From a virus: a stretch of 30,990 bases of DNA. How positions within the stretch are numbered: the stretch's first letter is position 1; each line of letters begins with the position of its first letter. Positions 1 to 8,122 of this stretch are shown piece by piece. Both the position numbers and the translations under genes were made by a program. Location: positions 1 to 30,990 of the IMG/VR virus record IMGVR_UViG_3300030118_004641; one strand, given 5' to 3'. Under the pieces are notes generated by a model that searched no databases, had not been told where the DNA came from, and worked only from the letters and a program-made list of their open reading frames with translations.

Positions 1-98
1 GTGCAACCAAAACTGTATCTTTCAAACCGATTGTTGCTTTTGCTGTTGGTGCTGAAGATGCTAACTTTGCAACAGTATACGTATACCCACAGTTCTAG
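1..98 (+). other. 3' end of the cement-like gene, duplicated by contig circularity
   Basis: Positions 1-98 are identical to 30891-30988, and 1-100 matches 30891-30990 with one mismatch (G at 99, A at 30989). In the matching frame these bases encode the last 32 residues and the TAG stop of the cement-like capsid gene that starts at 30503. The simplest reading is an assembly overlap of a circular or circularly permuted genome, so this is not a second gene. A genuine 100-bp direct terminal repeat is possible but less likely, because it would begin in the middle of a structural gene. Confidence 0.85.
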
Positions 99-117
99 GC
101 ATTCTCCATGCTACATT

Positions 118-158
118 GGGCTAGGTTATTCCATTCGGTCTAGCCTAGCCCTTTTTTA
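118..158 (+). terminator. Rho-independent terminator after the capsid/cement genes
   Basis: An 8-bp perfect stem (GGGCTAGG at 118-125, CCTAGCCC at 144-151) encloses an 18-nt loop and is followed directly by six T residues (152-157). It lies 20 bp after the stop of the cement-like gene and just before the ribosome binding site of the adaptor gene. It probably ends, or partly attenuates, transcription of the highly expressed coat and cement genes. Confidence 0.8.
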
Positions 159-168
159 TAGGTGACAC

Positions 169-1476
169 ATGAATCTACAAGACATTCGACAATACATAGC
201 AAATATTATTGATTATGATCCAAATACAAATAAAGAATATGCACAACAAATAGACGATATAATTAATCATCATTATAGAATGTTGTTTTCTGAAAAGGCT
301 TTTACTTTTGCACAAAAGGAAGTAAAGCTCAATGTATTTACAGACGAAACTCGAACTGCATCTGGTTCATTTAATTCTATTTTAAAACTTACTATAGTTG
401 ACTCTACAAGTGATTTACCCATTTGGATTGAAGGTAACATTGTAGAAATCGAAGGTGTTGAGTATGAGGTTTTATATAAAGATCCTTCTACTTTGACTCG
501 TTTTTTTATAGATGCTTCTTTTGGTATGTTTACATCTAAGACAATAAAATTTAAACAAAGATTTATTAGGCTACCACAAGACTGTATAAGTTTGTTACAA
601 GTTGGTAGGCGTTCAGCATCTATATCACCAAGTGCTGTTGGACGATTTATACCGCTTACTCGATATGAAGATGAGTACTATAATTTACCTTTGGATGAAG
701 TAAACATACCTAACTATTGGATTATACAAGATAGTGTTTCGATGCGATCACCGACAGTACCACCACAAGTTTTAGCAAACAGCACAACACCAGGCCAAGG
801 TGAAAGAACGGTTCGAGTAGCACAAACATTTGTAAAATGGGATAGTCAAGGTCAAAAGTACGAAATGGAGAGTGGGTTGTCTCCTTTTAGTCAAGAGATA
901 CAATTAACAGATTCACAACAGTTACGTATAAATGTGCCAATACTTGCATCAAAACAACCTTTTGCAAGACGAATATATATAGCAAATGCAAATAATCAGC
1001 CAGAGTTCCAAGCTTTTTATGAAGTACAGAAAGTAGAACTTACAGATGGCGGTAATGTAGATATAGATTTTACACAAGATTCTTTTGAAGATGGAACTTT
1101 TGTATTGGATGCCCAAAGATATAGTTTTTTTGATGGGTATTCACAACAGCTGAGATTATATCCAAGACAGTCAGAAAACTTTGAACTTTCTATTCGTTAT
1201 GTGTATAGACCGTTACGTTTACAAGAAGAAACAGATATACCAGAGATACCGCAATCACATCATTTGATACTTGCTTATGCTTGTTTGATGGATGTTTTAA
1301 GTAAACATGATAATACAACTCTAGCTCAAATATATCAAAATAAATATGATAATGAGCTTGTAAAAATGGAACAAAGGTTTCTTACACAAAAACCTCGTAG
1401 ATTTGTAAAAGGTTTTATGAAAGAATCAGGTGTTGATACAGTACCAATGTTTACTCCATTGCGTAGGTTGCCATGA
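169..1476 (+). CDS. Head-tail adaptor (tail tubular protein A-like)
   Basis: This 435-aa protein is the probable adaptor ring that joins the portal to the tail nozzle in a short-tailed virion. The N-terminal helical part (about 1-50), the C-terminal segment with the aromatic/proline pattern RLYPRQ...RYVYRPLRLQ (about 345-375) and the DIPEIP...H motif (about 379-387) fit gp11/tail-tubular-A-type adaptors. Residues about 212-305 form an inserted beta-rich domain resembling fibronectin type III (ESGLSP, ARRIY, AFYEVQKV). A similar domain is found in the next gene. The start has AGGTGA 4 nt upstream (160-165). It ends in a 4-bp ATGA overlap with the nozzle gene. The adaptor call rests mainly on order and length; the insertion makes the protein about twice the size of T7 gp11. 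Confidence 0.7.
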   Translation: MNLQDIRQYIANIIDYDPNTNKEYAQQIDDIINHHYRMLFSEKAFTFAQKEVKLNVFTDETRTASGSFNSILKLTIVDSTSDLPIWIEGNIVEIEGVEYEVLYKDPSTLTRFFIDASFGMFTSKTIKFKQRFIRLPQDCISLLQVGRRSASISPSAVGRFIPLTRYEDEYYNLPLDEVNIPNYWIIQDSVSMRSPTVPPQVLANSTTPGQGERTVRVAQTFVKWDSQGQKYEMESGLSPFSQEIQLTDSQQLRINVPILASKQPFARRIYIANANNQPEFQAFYEVQKVELTDGGNVDIDFTQDSFEDGTFVLDAQRYSFFDGYSQQLRLYPRQSENFELSIRYVYRPLRLQEETDIPEIPQSHHLILAYACLMDVLSKHDNTTLAQIYQNKYDNELVKMEQRFLTQKPRRFVKGFMKESGVDTVPMFTPLRRLP

Positions 1477-3581
1477 AAGATAGAAACATTAAAGTTGATA
1501 AGCTTGTTGGTATATTCGAAAGTTTTCCACAACCTGCAAATAACTTACAAGAACTTATTAATTGGCAAGTTGATCAGTACACTGAAGGTTGGAATAATCA
1601 TTTTGGTTATGAACCATACGGTAAAGAATCGACATATATACCTTTTTCAGTTCATAAAATCGATAGTTTGTATTATGTTCAGCGTCATCAAGGTGCACAA
1701 GATTCTATTTTATTCGAACAAAATGGTTCTTTATTTTTACTTAATGATTTTATTGGAACACTTGGTACAAAAGTTTTGTCACAAAATAGAACAATACCTA
1801 GTGCATCAGAAGTAGGTACACAATATATCCAGTTTGGTAGATATATTATTTATGCAAATGGATATGATAAACCTGCCAAAACAAGGCTCTGGCCAATAAC
1901 AAGTGATCCGTTAAATAATTATCTAGTTGAATATCCATTAGGTTTCGATAATGTTCCTAGTGCACCGGTTGTATGGAATATAGAAACTGACATTACAGCA
2001 ACTGCATCTGGACAAAATAGTACATCGATATTTTTTTACACTGTAGATTATGTAGGTGATGATCCAAAACAAAAGGGTATTGGAATCGCAGAGAATAATA
2101 AAAAAAATAAATACAGATATAGAGTAAGTTTTGTAAATACAGCAGGCAGCGAATCACCATTAAGCCCAATAAGTAATGTTGTTGAATGGACCACGCAAAA
2201 TGGTGCAGCACAACTTGATAATTTACTATTTGCAATTACAGTAGAAATACCAATTGGTAATAATGATGTGATTGCTAGAAGAATTTACAGGACAAAAAAC
2301 TATTCAGATGATTCTTTAGAAGATGGCAATACATTTTATTTTGTTGCAGAGATACCCAACAATGCAGATGATTTTTATATTGATGATTTACCAGATACAG
2401 GTTTGGGTGCTGAATCTCCTAATGACTTAGATTCAGTTGCTTTTCCTGCTAGAGATTGTAGATTTCTTGGAACGTATAAAAATTGTTTATTTATAGATGG
2501 CGGAAAAGATGATGATTTAACTATTTTTTATAGTCATCCGGCCGCACCAGATCGATTTGCAGCACTAAGTTTTCTTACACTTTCACATAGACAGGGTGGA
2601 GGATTAACAGGTTTCTTTTCATATTTTAATAATATGTTAGCTTTCCGAGAATATAGTATAGACATCATTCGAGGCACATATCCAAATTTCACAGCTACTA
2701 ATCTTGTAAGATATGTTGGGACAAGAGCCACAGAAACTATAATTGGTGTTGAAGGATTAGGAGTTTTATTTTTAAGTTATGATGGAGTTTATAGTATTAA
2801 TATAAATACAGACTACAATGATAACCCAACAGTTGAGAATATAACTCCACATCTACGTGATACTTTTGCAAGAATAAACATTGATGCAATGACTCGTGCT
2901 TCTGCTGTATATAGCAAAAAACGACGAGAATATATAGTTCATTTTCCTATTGATGGAAGTCCAGTCAATAATATAGGTTTGGTTTTTCATACAGATAAAC
3001 GTACTTGGTCAATGAGAAAAGATATACCTGTTGGTAAACTTGTAGTTAATAGTGTAGGTGATGTATTGTTCGGAATGAATGACGATTCAGTTTCGAGTGA
3101 TAATGAGCATGGTATTATGGTTTTATCGAAAAAACGTGCAGCAGGGACAGTTATTGCAGATAGAACACTTACAGACTTACCCCCTTTTACTTCGACAATA
3201 AGAAGTGCATGGTTGGATATGGGTGATTCATCTATTAAAAAAAAGATACATAGTGTATATTTGTTTATTGCTACTGGTGGTGATCAAGACATACCATTAA
3301 ACTATTTTATGGATTTTAACTATAATAGTAATGATTTAACAGAAGGATTGAGACAACAAAGACCAGATTTTCAAGATCAGCAAGTATATGATAAAGTAAT
3401 ACTTGATCAAGGTTTTTACTGGGAAGAGCCTTTAGTAACAACTATAAGATATGATGTATATAGTTCATCCTGTTCACATTTTCAATGGATGATTCAAACA
3501 AATGCAGATGTACATATTATTGGGTATGCAATAGATTTTACGACAAAAGGCACAAGAGTAATACAAGGTAAAAAGTTATGA
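1473..3581 (+). CDS. Tail nozzle (tail tubular protein B / P22 gp10-like)
   Basis: This 702-aa protein probably forms the nozzle at the end of the short tail. The central and C-terminal parts show beta-propeller-like repeats: a YSHPAAPDRF motif near 353-362, then a GGGLTGFFSYFNNMLAF stretch and GVEGLGVLFLSYDGVYSI. These resemble the 'coordinates plus gating' pattern of T7 gp12/P22 gp10-type stabilisation proteins. Residues about 212-310 hold a fibronectin-like domain (ESPLSP 227-232, ARRIYRT 268-274, FYFVAEI 288-294) that matches the insertion in the upstream adaptor. The start overlaps the adaptor stop as ATGA and the end overlaps the next gene in the same way. No enzymatic motif was seen. 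Confidence 0.75.
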   Translation: MKDRNIKVDKLVGIFESFPQPANNLQELINWQVDQYTEGWNNHFGYEPYGKESTYIPFSVHKIDSLYYVQRHQGAQDSILFEQNGSLFLLNDFIGTLGTKVLSQNRTIPSASEVGTQYIQFGRYIIYANGYDKPAKTRLWPITSDPLNNYLVEYPLGFDNVPSAPVVWNIETDITATASGQNSTSIFFYTVDYVGDDPKQKGIGIAENNKKNKYRYRVSFVNTAGSESPLSPISNVVEWTTQNGAAQLDNLLFAITVEIPIGNNDVIARRIYRTKNYSDDSLEDGNTFYFVAEIPNNADDFYIDDLPDTGLGAESPNDLDSVAFPARDCRFLGTYKNCLFIDGGKDDDLTIFYSHPAAPDRFAALSFLTLSHRQGGGLTGFFSYFNNMLAFREYSIDIIRGTYPNFTATNLVRYVGTRATETIIGVEGLGVLFLSYDGVYSININTDYNDNPTVENITPHLRDTFARINIDAMTRASAVYSKKRREYIVHFPIDGSPVNNIGLVFHTDKRTWSMRKDIPVGKLVVNSVGDVLFGMNDDSVSSDNEHGIMVLSKKRAAGTVIADRTLTDLPPFTSTIRSAWLDMGDSSIKKKIHSVYLFIATGGDQDIPLNYFMDFNYNSNDLTEGLRQQRPDFQDQQVYDKVILDQGFYWEEPLVTTIRYDVYSSSCSHFQWMIQTNADVHIIGYAIDFTTKGTRVIQGKKL

Positions 3582-4189
3582 GTAAAAAATGGACCGAATC
3601 TTATGCTAGAGATAATGCCATTGTTGATTACAAAGATTTTAATCGTGGATATAATGCTTACAAGTCCAGTTTTAATGGTGGTATTGATCGTACAATGATG
3701 CCCACAAATTCTTTTAATAAAAATGCAATACAAGACTTTGCACTGCATAATGTTTTTATTAGAAGAGCAGGTGATATGGCAGTCTTAATTGATTCATCTA
3801 CGGGTTCAGGACGCGATTTCCGAGGTTTATCCTATAATACCTATAATGGAGGGTGGGTTACTATTGATGAGTTTGAACTATCTAATATGAAGGATGGTAT
3901 GTTACATTGGGAGTTTCAGAGTCATGTATATAATGATACATATCATTCAGAAAACAATCCAAAGTCTGTTAGTATAAGACTTTTATTTGATGGTGTAGAA
4001 GTTTGTAATGTGTATAAAATACCACAACCTATTATTACTTTTCGTATGATTAGTCATTTTCCTATTACAAGTTCCCCAAACAACGTTGTTGTACAAGCAA
4101 GATCAGTTTCTCGATCAACAACAGAAGACACAGATTGTCTTTTTACTTTATTGGCTATGCAACACTTAATGATCGGTAGATGGCGATGA
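3578..4189 (+). CDS. Unrecognised virion/tail appendage protein
   Basis: A 203-aa beta-rich protein with no motif I recognise. It opens with MSKKWTESYARDNAIVDYKDF, rich in aromatic and charged residues, and ends in a hydrophobic segment (LFTLLAMQHLMIGRWR). It lies between the nozzle and two more appendage-like genes and overlaps both neighbours (ATGA at 3578), so it is almost certainly a structural tail component made from the same late message. It could be a fibre-attachment or tail-spike subunit. Confidence 0.6.
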   Translation: MSKKWTESYARDNAIVDYKDFNRGYNAYKSSFNGGIDRTMMPTNSFNKNAIQDFALHNVFIRRAGDMAVLIDSSTGSGRDFRGLSYNTYNGGWVTIDEFELSNMKDGMLHWEFQSHVYNDTYHSENNPKSVSIRLLFDGVEVCNVYKIPQPIITFRMISHFPITSSPNNVVVQARSVSRSTTEDTDCLFTLLAMQHLMIGRWR

Positions 4190-5007
4190 GTAGAATAACA
4201 AATACAAATCCACCAAAACGTGGCGAAAAACTTACAAGTTCAGAAATTAATGAAGTGTTTATTGAAGTAAATAATGCTTTTCCTCTTGATAGTGATAATG
4301 TGCGTAATGAAGGAATTGATCAGCCAAGTTTTGATTTAAATACAAGTCATGGTAAATCTGGAATAATTTTAATAGATGCAGATAATCATGATGATACTTC
4401 ATCACATATTGTTCATGCAAATACAGCAGTAAATATACCTTATGATAGTCCAACAACAGTTAATACTTTTAATTTGGTAAGAACATTTAATGAAGGACAA
4501 TTATTGCGAGTTTATTGGCAGTTTGAAAATGAAGTTGTAGGTTCAAATACAACACCTATTACACTTACAACCAATGCTACAGCATGGGTAGTATGGCTCG
4601 AATGGAAACTTTCAAGCAGTGGATCTTTTGAACCAGTACCTAATCAAAGTGATTTTGAAGATATACAAATAAGTCCCGCTACACATGGTGCGGCAACATA
4701 TAATACTTATGGTTGTACATTTGTTAATCATGCTTTTGTTTATAGAAATCCTGGTTCGCCATCACCTAACGTAATTTTTCCTCCTGCTAGAACTGGATAT
4801 GGATGCTGGTGGTATCAAGCCGATCAAAACTATACTATTTATGGTTTAAGATTACAATGTAGAGGTTTGGTACAAAATTTTTATAATAGTACACCAGTTA
4901 ATGGACCAAATACAAATGCTTGGGAGCTTGTAGATAGTCCTGTTTCTACACATCAAATTACTATTGATCATAGCAATTTGGCATTTTTATTAATGGAACA
5001 AAAATGA
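4186..5007 (+). CDS. Probable tail appendage/fibre protein
   Basis: This protein has 273 aa from the ATG at 4186, which overlaps the previous stop as ATGA like its neighbours. An in-frame ATG two codons earlier (4180) is possible. The N-terminus reads RGEKLTSSEINEVFIEVNNAF then DNVRNEGID, a pattern (G-x-x-L-T/N-A/S-S, a short helix, then a linker) seen at the start of phage fibre or appendage proteins. The next gene has a related N-terminus. The rest is beta-rich, with many Asn, Thr and Gly residues and no catalytic motif. A receptor-contacting or virion-attachment role is inferred from context. Confidence 0.55.
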   Translation: MSRITNTNPPKRGEKLTSSEINEVFIEVNNAFPLDSDNVRNEGIDQPSFDLNTSHGKSGIILIDADNHDDTSSHIVHANTAVNIPYDSPTTVNTFNLVRTFNEGQLLRVYWQFENEVVGSNTTPITLTTNATAWVVWLEWKLSSSGSFEPVPNQSDFEDIQISPATHGAATYNTYGCTFVNHAFVYRNPGSPSPNVIFPPARTGYGCWWYQADQNYTIYGLRLQCRGLVQNFYNSTPVNGPNTNAWELVDSPVSTHQITIDHSNLAFLLMEQK

Positions 5008-5654
5008 GTATTACTTTTCCTAAAACATTTTCTACCGAAAAATTAAATGCAAGTGATGTGCGCGATAATTTAGATGCTATGAAACGCAAACAACAAAAGC
5101 TCGAACAATCTGACATGCAAACAGCAAGTCCATGGATAGATACACACCACATTATGCAAGGACGATATACTTCAACAACAAACATAACAGAAAATGTATC
5201 TGGTGTATTTGGAGGTAGAAACAATGGAGCGTTTACTAATCGTACTTCATATTGTTCACGTTGGCTTTCACCATCTATTATTAATAATGAAACCAAAAAA
5301 ATACGTGTTCCATATACTTCTATAACTTTTGACATAGCAAGAGCATGTACACTTTTTTTTCAATGGCACATGATACATCAAAGTTTTAATGATGCCACAA
5401 GTGGTGAAACTATTTTGTACACCTCTCTCAATAGTACATTTATTCATGGTATTTCAGTAGAGCATAGAGCAGCAAATCAACCGCCTGGCTTGCTAAGTGT
5501 TTTAATCGATGGAACACAAATAACTAATGGTTATGTTTTAACAAATGTATCATCCCCTATTAAGGGCTATAATATAGGTTTGGTAAACACATCAGAATCT
5601 GGTAAATGTCAGAATATATCTTGGTCAGTATCACTTGAATGTTTTTATATGTAG
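5004..5654 (+). CDS. Probable tail appendage/fibre protein, N-terminus related to the preceding one
   Basis: A 216-aa protein beginning MSITFPKTFSTEKLNASDVRD, followed by a helical stretch of charged residues (MKRKQQKLEQSDM). The TEKLNASDVRDNLDAM segment parallels GEKLTSSEINEVFIEV in the upstream protein, which suggests both use the same attachment helix on the tail. The remainder is beta-rich (Thr, Ser, Asn). It starts by an ATGA overlap with the upstream stop and ends just before the strong Shine-Dalgarno of the internal virion gene. No function beyond virion structure can be assigned. Confidence 0.55.
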   Translation: MSITFPKTFSTEKLNASDVRDNLDAMKRKQQKLEQSDMQTASPWIDTHHIMQGRYTSTTNITENVSGVFGGRNNGAFTNRTSYCSRWLSPSIINNETKKIRVPYTSITFDIARACTLFFQWHMIHQSFNDATSGETILYTSLNSTFIHGISVEHRAANQPPGLLSVLIDGTQITNGYVLTNVSSPIKGYNIGLVNTSESGKCQNISWSVSLECFYM

Positions 5655-5662
5655 GAGAACAC

Positions 5663-6466
5663 ATGGACGCATTAACCTTATCAATGTTAGCAGGTGCAGG
5701 AAGTGCATTATTAAAAGGTGGCATTTCAGCAGCAAATCAGTTTGGTGCTTCTAATGATTTAAAGCTATCGCCTGAACAAATAAGAAGATTACGTGAGCTT
5801 GAACGTTTACAAGCTAGAAATGCGCTTGGTTTATCTCAAGCAGAAAGAGAACAGTTTCGTGCTCGTTCACTTAGTCCCATACAAGCAGCAGAACGTGAAG
5901 TGATGGCGAGATTTGGTGCAGCACAAAACATTGAAGACATAGGCCAAGGAGCTGCCTTTCGACAACAACAAGCAGTATCAGATACAAGTCAAGCGGCAAG
6001 AGCACAAATAGCTCAGGCCGAAGCACAACGAGATGCTCAAGTGGTTCAACAACAAGCAAATGAAATGGCTCGATTACAAGAGCAAAAAAGGCAGTCTGAC
6101 GCTTTGAAACGTCAAGCTGCACTATCTGCACTAGGTGGCGTTGGCGAAGCTGTTGTAGGTGCAGCAGGGGTCAAAGCAGAGTATGAACTTGCAGAAGAGT
6201 TGTATGATAAAAATATAGATAGATTAAAAGGTTCAGCAAAAGAAACAAGTGAAGGCACACAGAATATGTTGGGTATAAAATCAGTAGAAAATACTAAAGC
6301 AACAAATCAGTCACTAGGTGGGGATGGTAATAGATTTGTAGATGGGATGGTTTCTCGTATGACTCCTCAACAAATAGCAATGATGATGTATACAAATCCT
6401 GCAATGTTGTTGGGTGATACACAATATCAACAGCTTATACAAAAAATGATAGCAGAGGGATACTAA
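5663..6466 (+). CDS. Internal virion / ejection protein (gp14-like)
   Basis: Start chosen at ATG 5663, which has AGGAGA at 5653-5658; the frame opens earlier, inside the previous gene, but without a ribosome site. The 267-aa product has a hydrophobic, small-residue N-terminus (MDALTLSMLAGAGSALLKGG). A long Ala/Gln/Arg-rich coiled coil follows (about 40-140, repeated QAERE and AQRDAQ patterns), then a second hydrophobic Gly/Ala segment (ALSALGGVGEAVVGAAG, about 143-160). This is the usual plan of the smallest of the three T7-like ejection proteins (gp14), which inserts in the outer membrane. It heads a set of three such genes. Confidence 0.65.
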   Translation: MDALTLSMLAGAGSALLKGGISAANQFGASNDLKLSPEQIRRLRELERLQARNALGLSQAEREQFRARSLSPIQAAEREVMARFGAAQNIEDIGQGAAFRQQQAVSDTSQAARAQIAQAEAQRDAQVVQQQANEMARLQEQKRQSDALKRQAALSALGGVGEAVVGAAGVKAEYELAEELYDKNIDRLKGSAKETSEGTQNMLGIKSVENTKATNQSLGGDGNRFVDGMVSRMTPQQIAMMMYTNPAMLLGDTQYQQLIQKMIAEGY

Positions 6467-8121
6467 TGTCTTTTGAAATCGCAAGAATGATTGTTCAGTC
6501 TTATCGACAAAATAATGAACAAAGAATCAAAACTTCTATAGAAACAGCTTATCAAGAAGCATTACGTAATTTTCAATCAGAACAAGAAGCAAGACAAGTT
6601 GCGCTTGAAGTATTACAAATGGAACAAAAGTCTTTTGATTCTTTCGTAAAAGATTTAAGTAAGTTAAGACGTGATTTAATAAAAGGCGAAAGTGTTTCAG
6701 CAAAAAAAGCTGCAGCAGCACGTTTGCGAAATGCGCGTCGTAAAGCAGCAGTAGATAGAGCTAATCTGTTGGGTCGACAACAACAATCATATTTAGACAA
6801 AATGGATAAATATACATCAGATTTTAATCGTGCACAAGTAGGTCAAGTTGGTGCAAATATAGATTTGGCTGCACAAGATTTTGCAAATGCACGTGCAAAA
6901 GCAAATGACATGTATACTACAGGATTATCAAGTGCAGTAAATCAATTAGCTACAGCAGTTAAATCTGGTGATCGTACTGCAATGGAAAATTTATTAACAG
7001 ATAGAATATTTAAAGAAGTTTCAAAAGGGTTACAAGAAGGAACAAAAACTCAAGCAGGTTATACAGGAACCCCAGATCAACTATTTCCATTTCGTAGAGC
7101 AGATGTTGGGTATCAAATATTAAGAGATATAAAACTTCTTACAGGTTTTGATGATTCAAATACAGAAGTGCAACGTGTAAAAGATTTTTTATTTGGTGGT
7201 TATGAAACTATACTTGATGATTCAAAAAAGAAAGTAGGTATATTAGGTGATGTTGCAAGTATATCTGAATCAGAAGTAGATGCAAGGTATGAACAAGAGA
7301 GACAAAAATACGTAGAAAATAAAGGTAGAGGTTTTGCACCATCAATGTTGGGTGATCGACCAAGACGACCACGATATATTGATAAAGTTTTTATTCCTGA
7401 AGAAGTTCCTGAAGCAGTGGATAGAACGATATATCAGGATCTGCGAAAAGAAGCGGCTCCAGTTTTTGACGCATTACGTGATGATTTTCAGATTGATGCA
7501 CAAGAACAAGAACAACTATCAGAACAATCATTAAAAGCGTATGAACAGTTACAAGAGATTGCAAATACAGATCCATTGGCAGTAACACAAGAAGAGCAGT
7601 TGTTGCTTGATGATATTGCTTTGAAAAGACAGATGAATTTATTACAGCAACGTGGACAGTTAGCAGGTATGCGTCCACAACTTAGAAGTATCGAAGCAAT
7701 ACAAAGTAGAGCAGCTGACATTGCAGAACCTGCAAAAGCACAAAAGTTTGATCCGAGCCAGTTTTCACCAGCTCAACAAAAGTATTTTGCAACAGAACGT
7801 AAGGCTTATGATTTATCTGAAAAGAATGACAACGATATACGAACTATGGGTGCACCAGAAAAGTACGGATTATTATTATTTAATAAAACATTTGATAAAA
7901 CAAAAAAGTCGTATGTAGATGGAGAATCATATAATAGTGTATTGTCAACATTAGAAGATGCGTTTAAGGGAAAACAAGAAGAAGAGTTTAGAGCATTGGC
8001 ATCATATATAAGTAGAGCAATGGCATTGCAACGTTCATCTAATCCTCTTATCTTTTCAGACGGACAAAAAAATCCAGATTATCTTGAAGCATTAAAGGCA
8101 ATAAATCCCAAGGCAAAGTGA
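6466..8121 (+). CDS. Internal virion / ejection protein (gp15-like)
   Basis: A 551-aa, highly charged, mostly helical protein rich in Gln, Lys, Arg and Ala, with long coiled-coil stretches at about 1-125 and 270-420. No enzyme motif was recognised. It sits between the small gp14-like gene and the 1983-aa gene, exactly where T7-group phages encode gp15, the middle subunit of the ejected channel. Its ATG overlaps the previous TAA by one base (TAATG), so translation is coupled. Assignment rests on position, size and helical composition. Confidence 0.6.
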   Translation: MSFEIARMIVQSYRQNNEQRIKTSIETAYQEALRNFQSEQEARQVALEVLQMEQKSFDSFVKDLSKLRRDLIKGESVSAKKAAAARLRNARRKAAVDRANLLGRQQQSYLDKMDKYTSDFNRAQVGQVGANIDLAAQDFANARAKANDMYTTGLSSAVNQLATAVKSGDRTAMENLLTDRIFKEVSKGLQEGTKTQAGYTGTPDQLFPFRRADVGYQILRDIKLLTGFDDSNTEVQRVKDFLFGGYETILDDSKKKVGILGDVASISESEVDARYEQERQKYVENKGRGFAPSMLGDRPRRPRYIDKVFIPEEVPEAVDRTIYQDLRKEAAPVFDALRDDFQIDAQEQEQLSEQSLKAYEQLQEIANTDPLAVTQEEQLLLDDIALKRQMNLLQQRGQLAGMRPQLRSIEAIQSRAADIAEPAKAQKFDPSQFSPAQQKYFATERKAYDLSEKNDNDIRTMGAPEKYGLLLFNKTFDKTKKSYVDGESYNSVLSTLEDAFKGKQEEEFRALASYISRAMALQRSSNPLIFSDGQKNPDYLEALKAINPKAK

Positions 8122-8122
8122 C

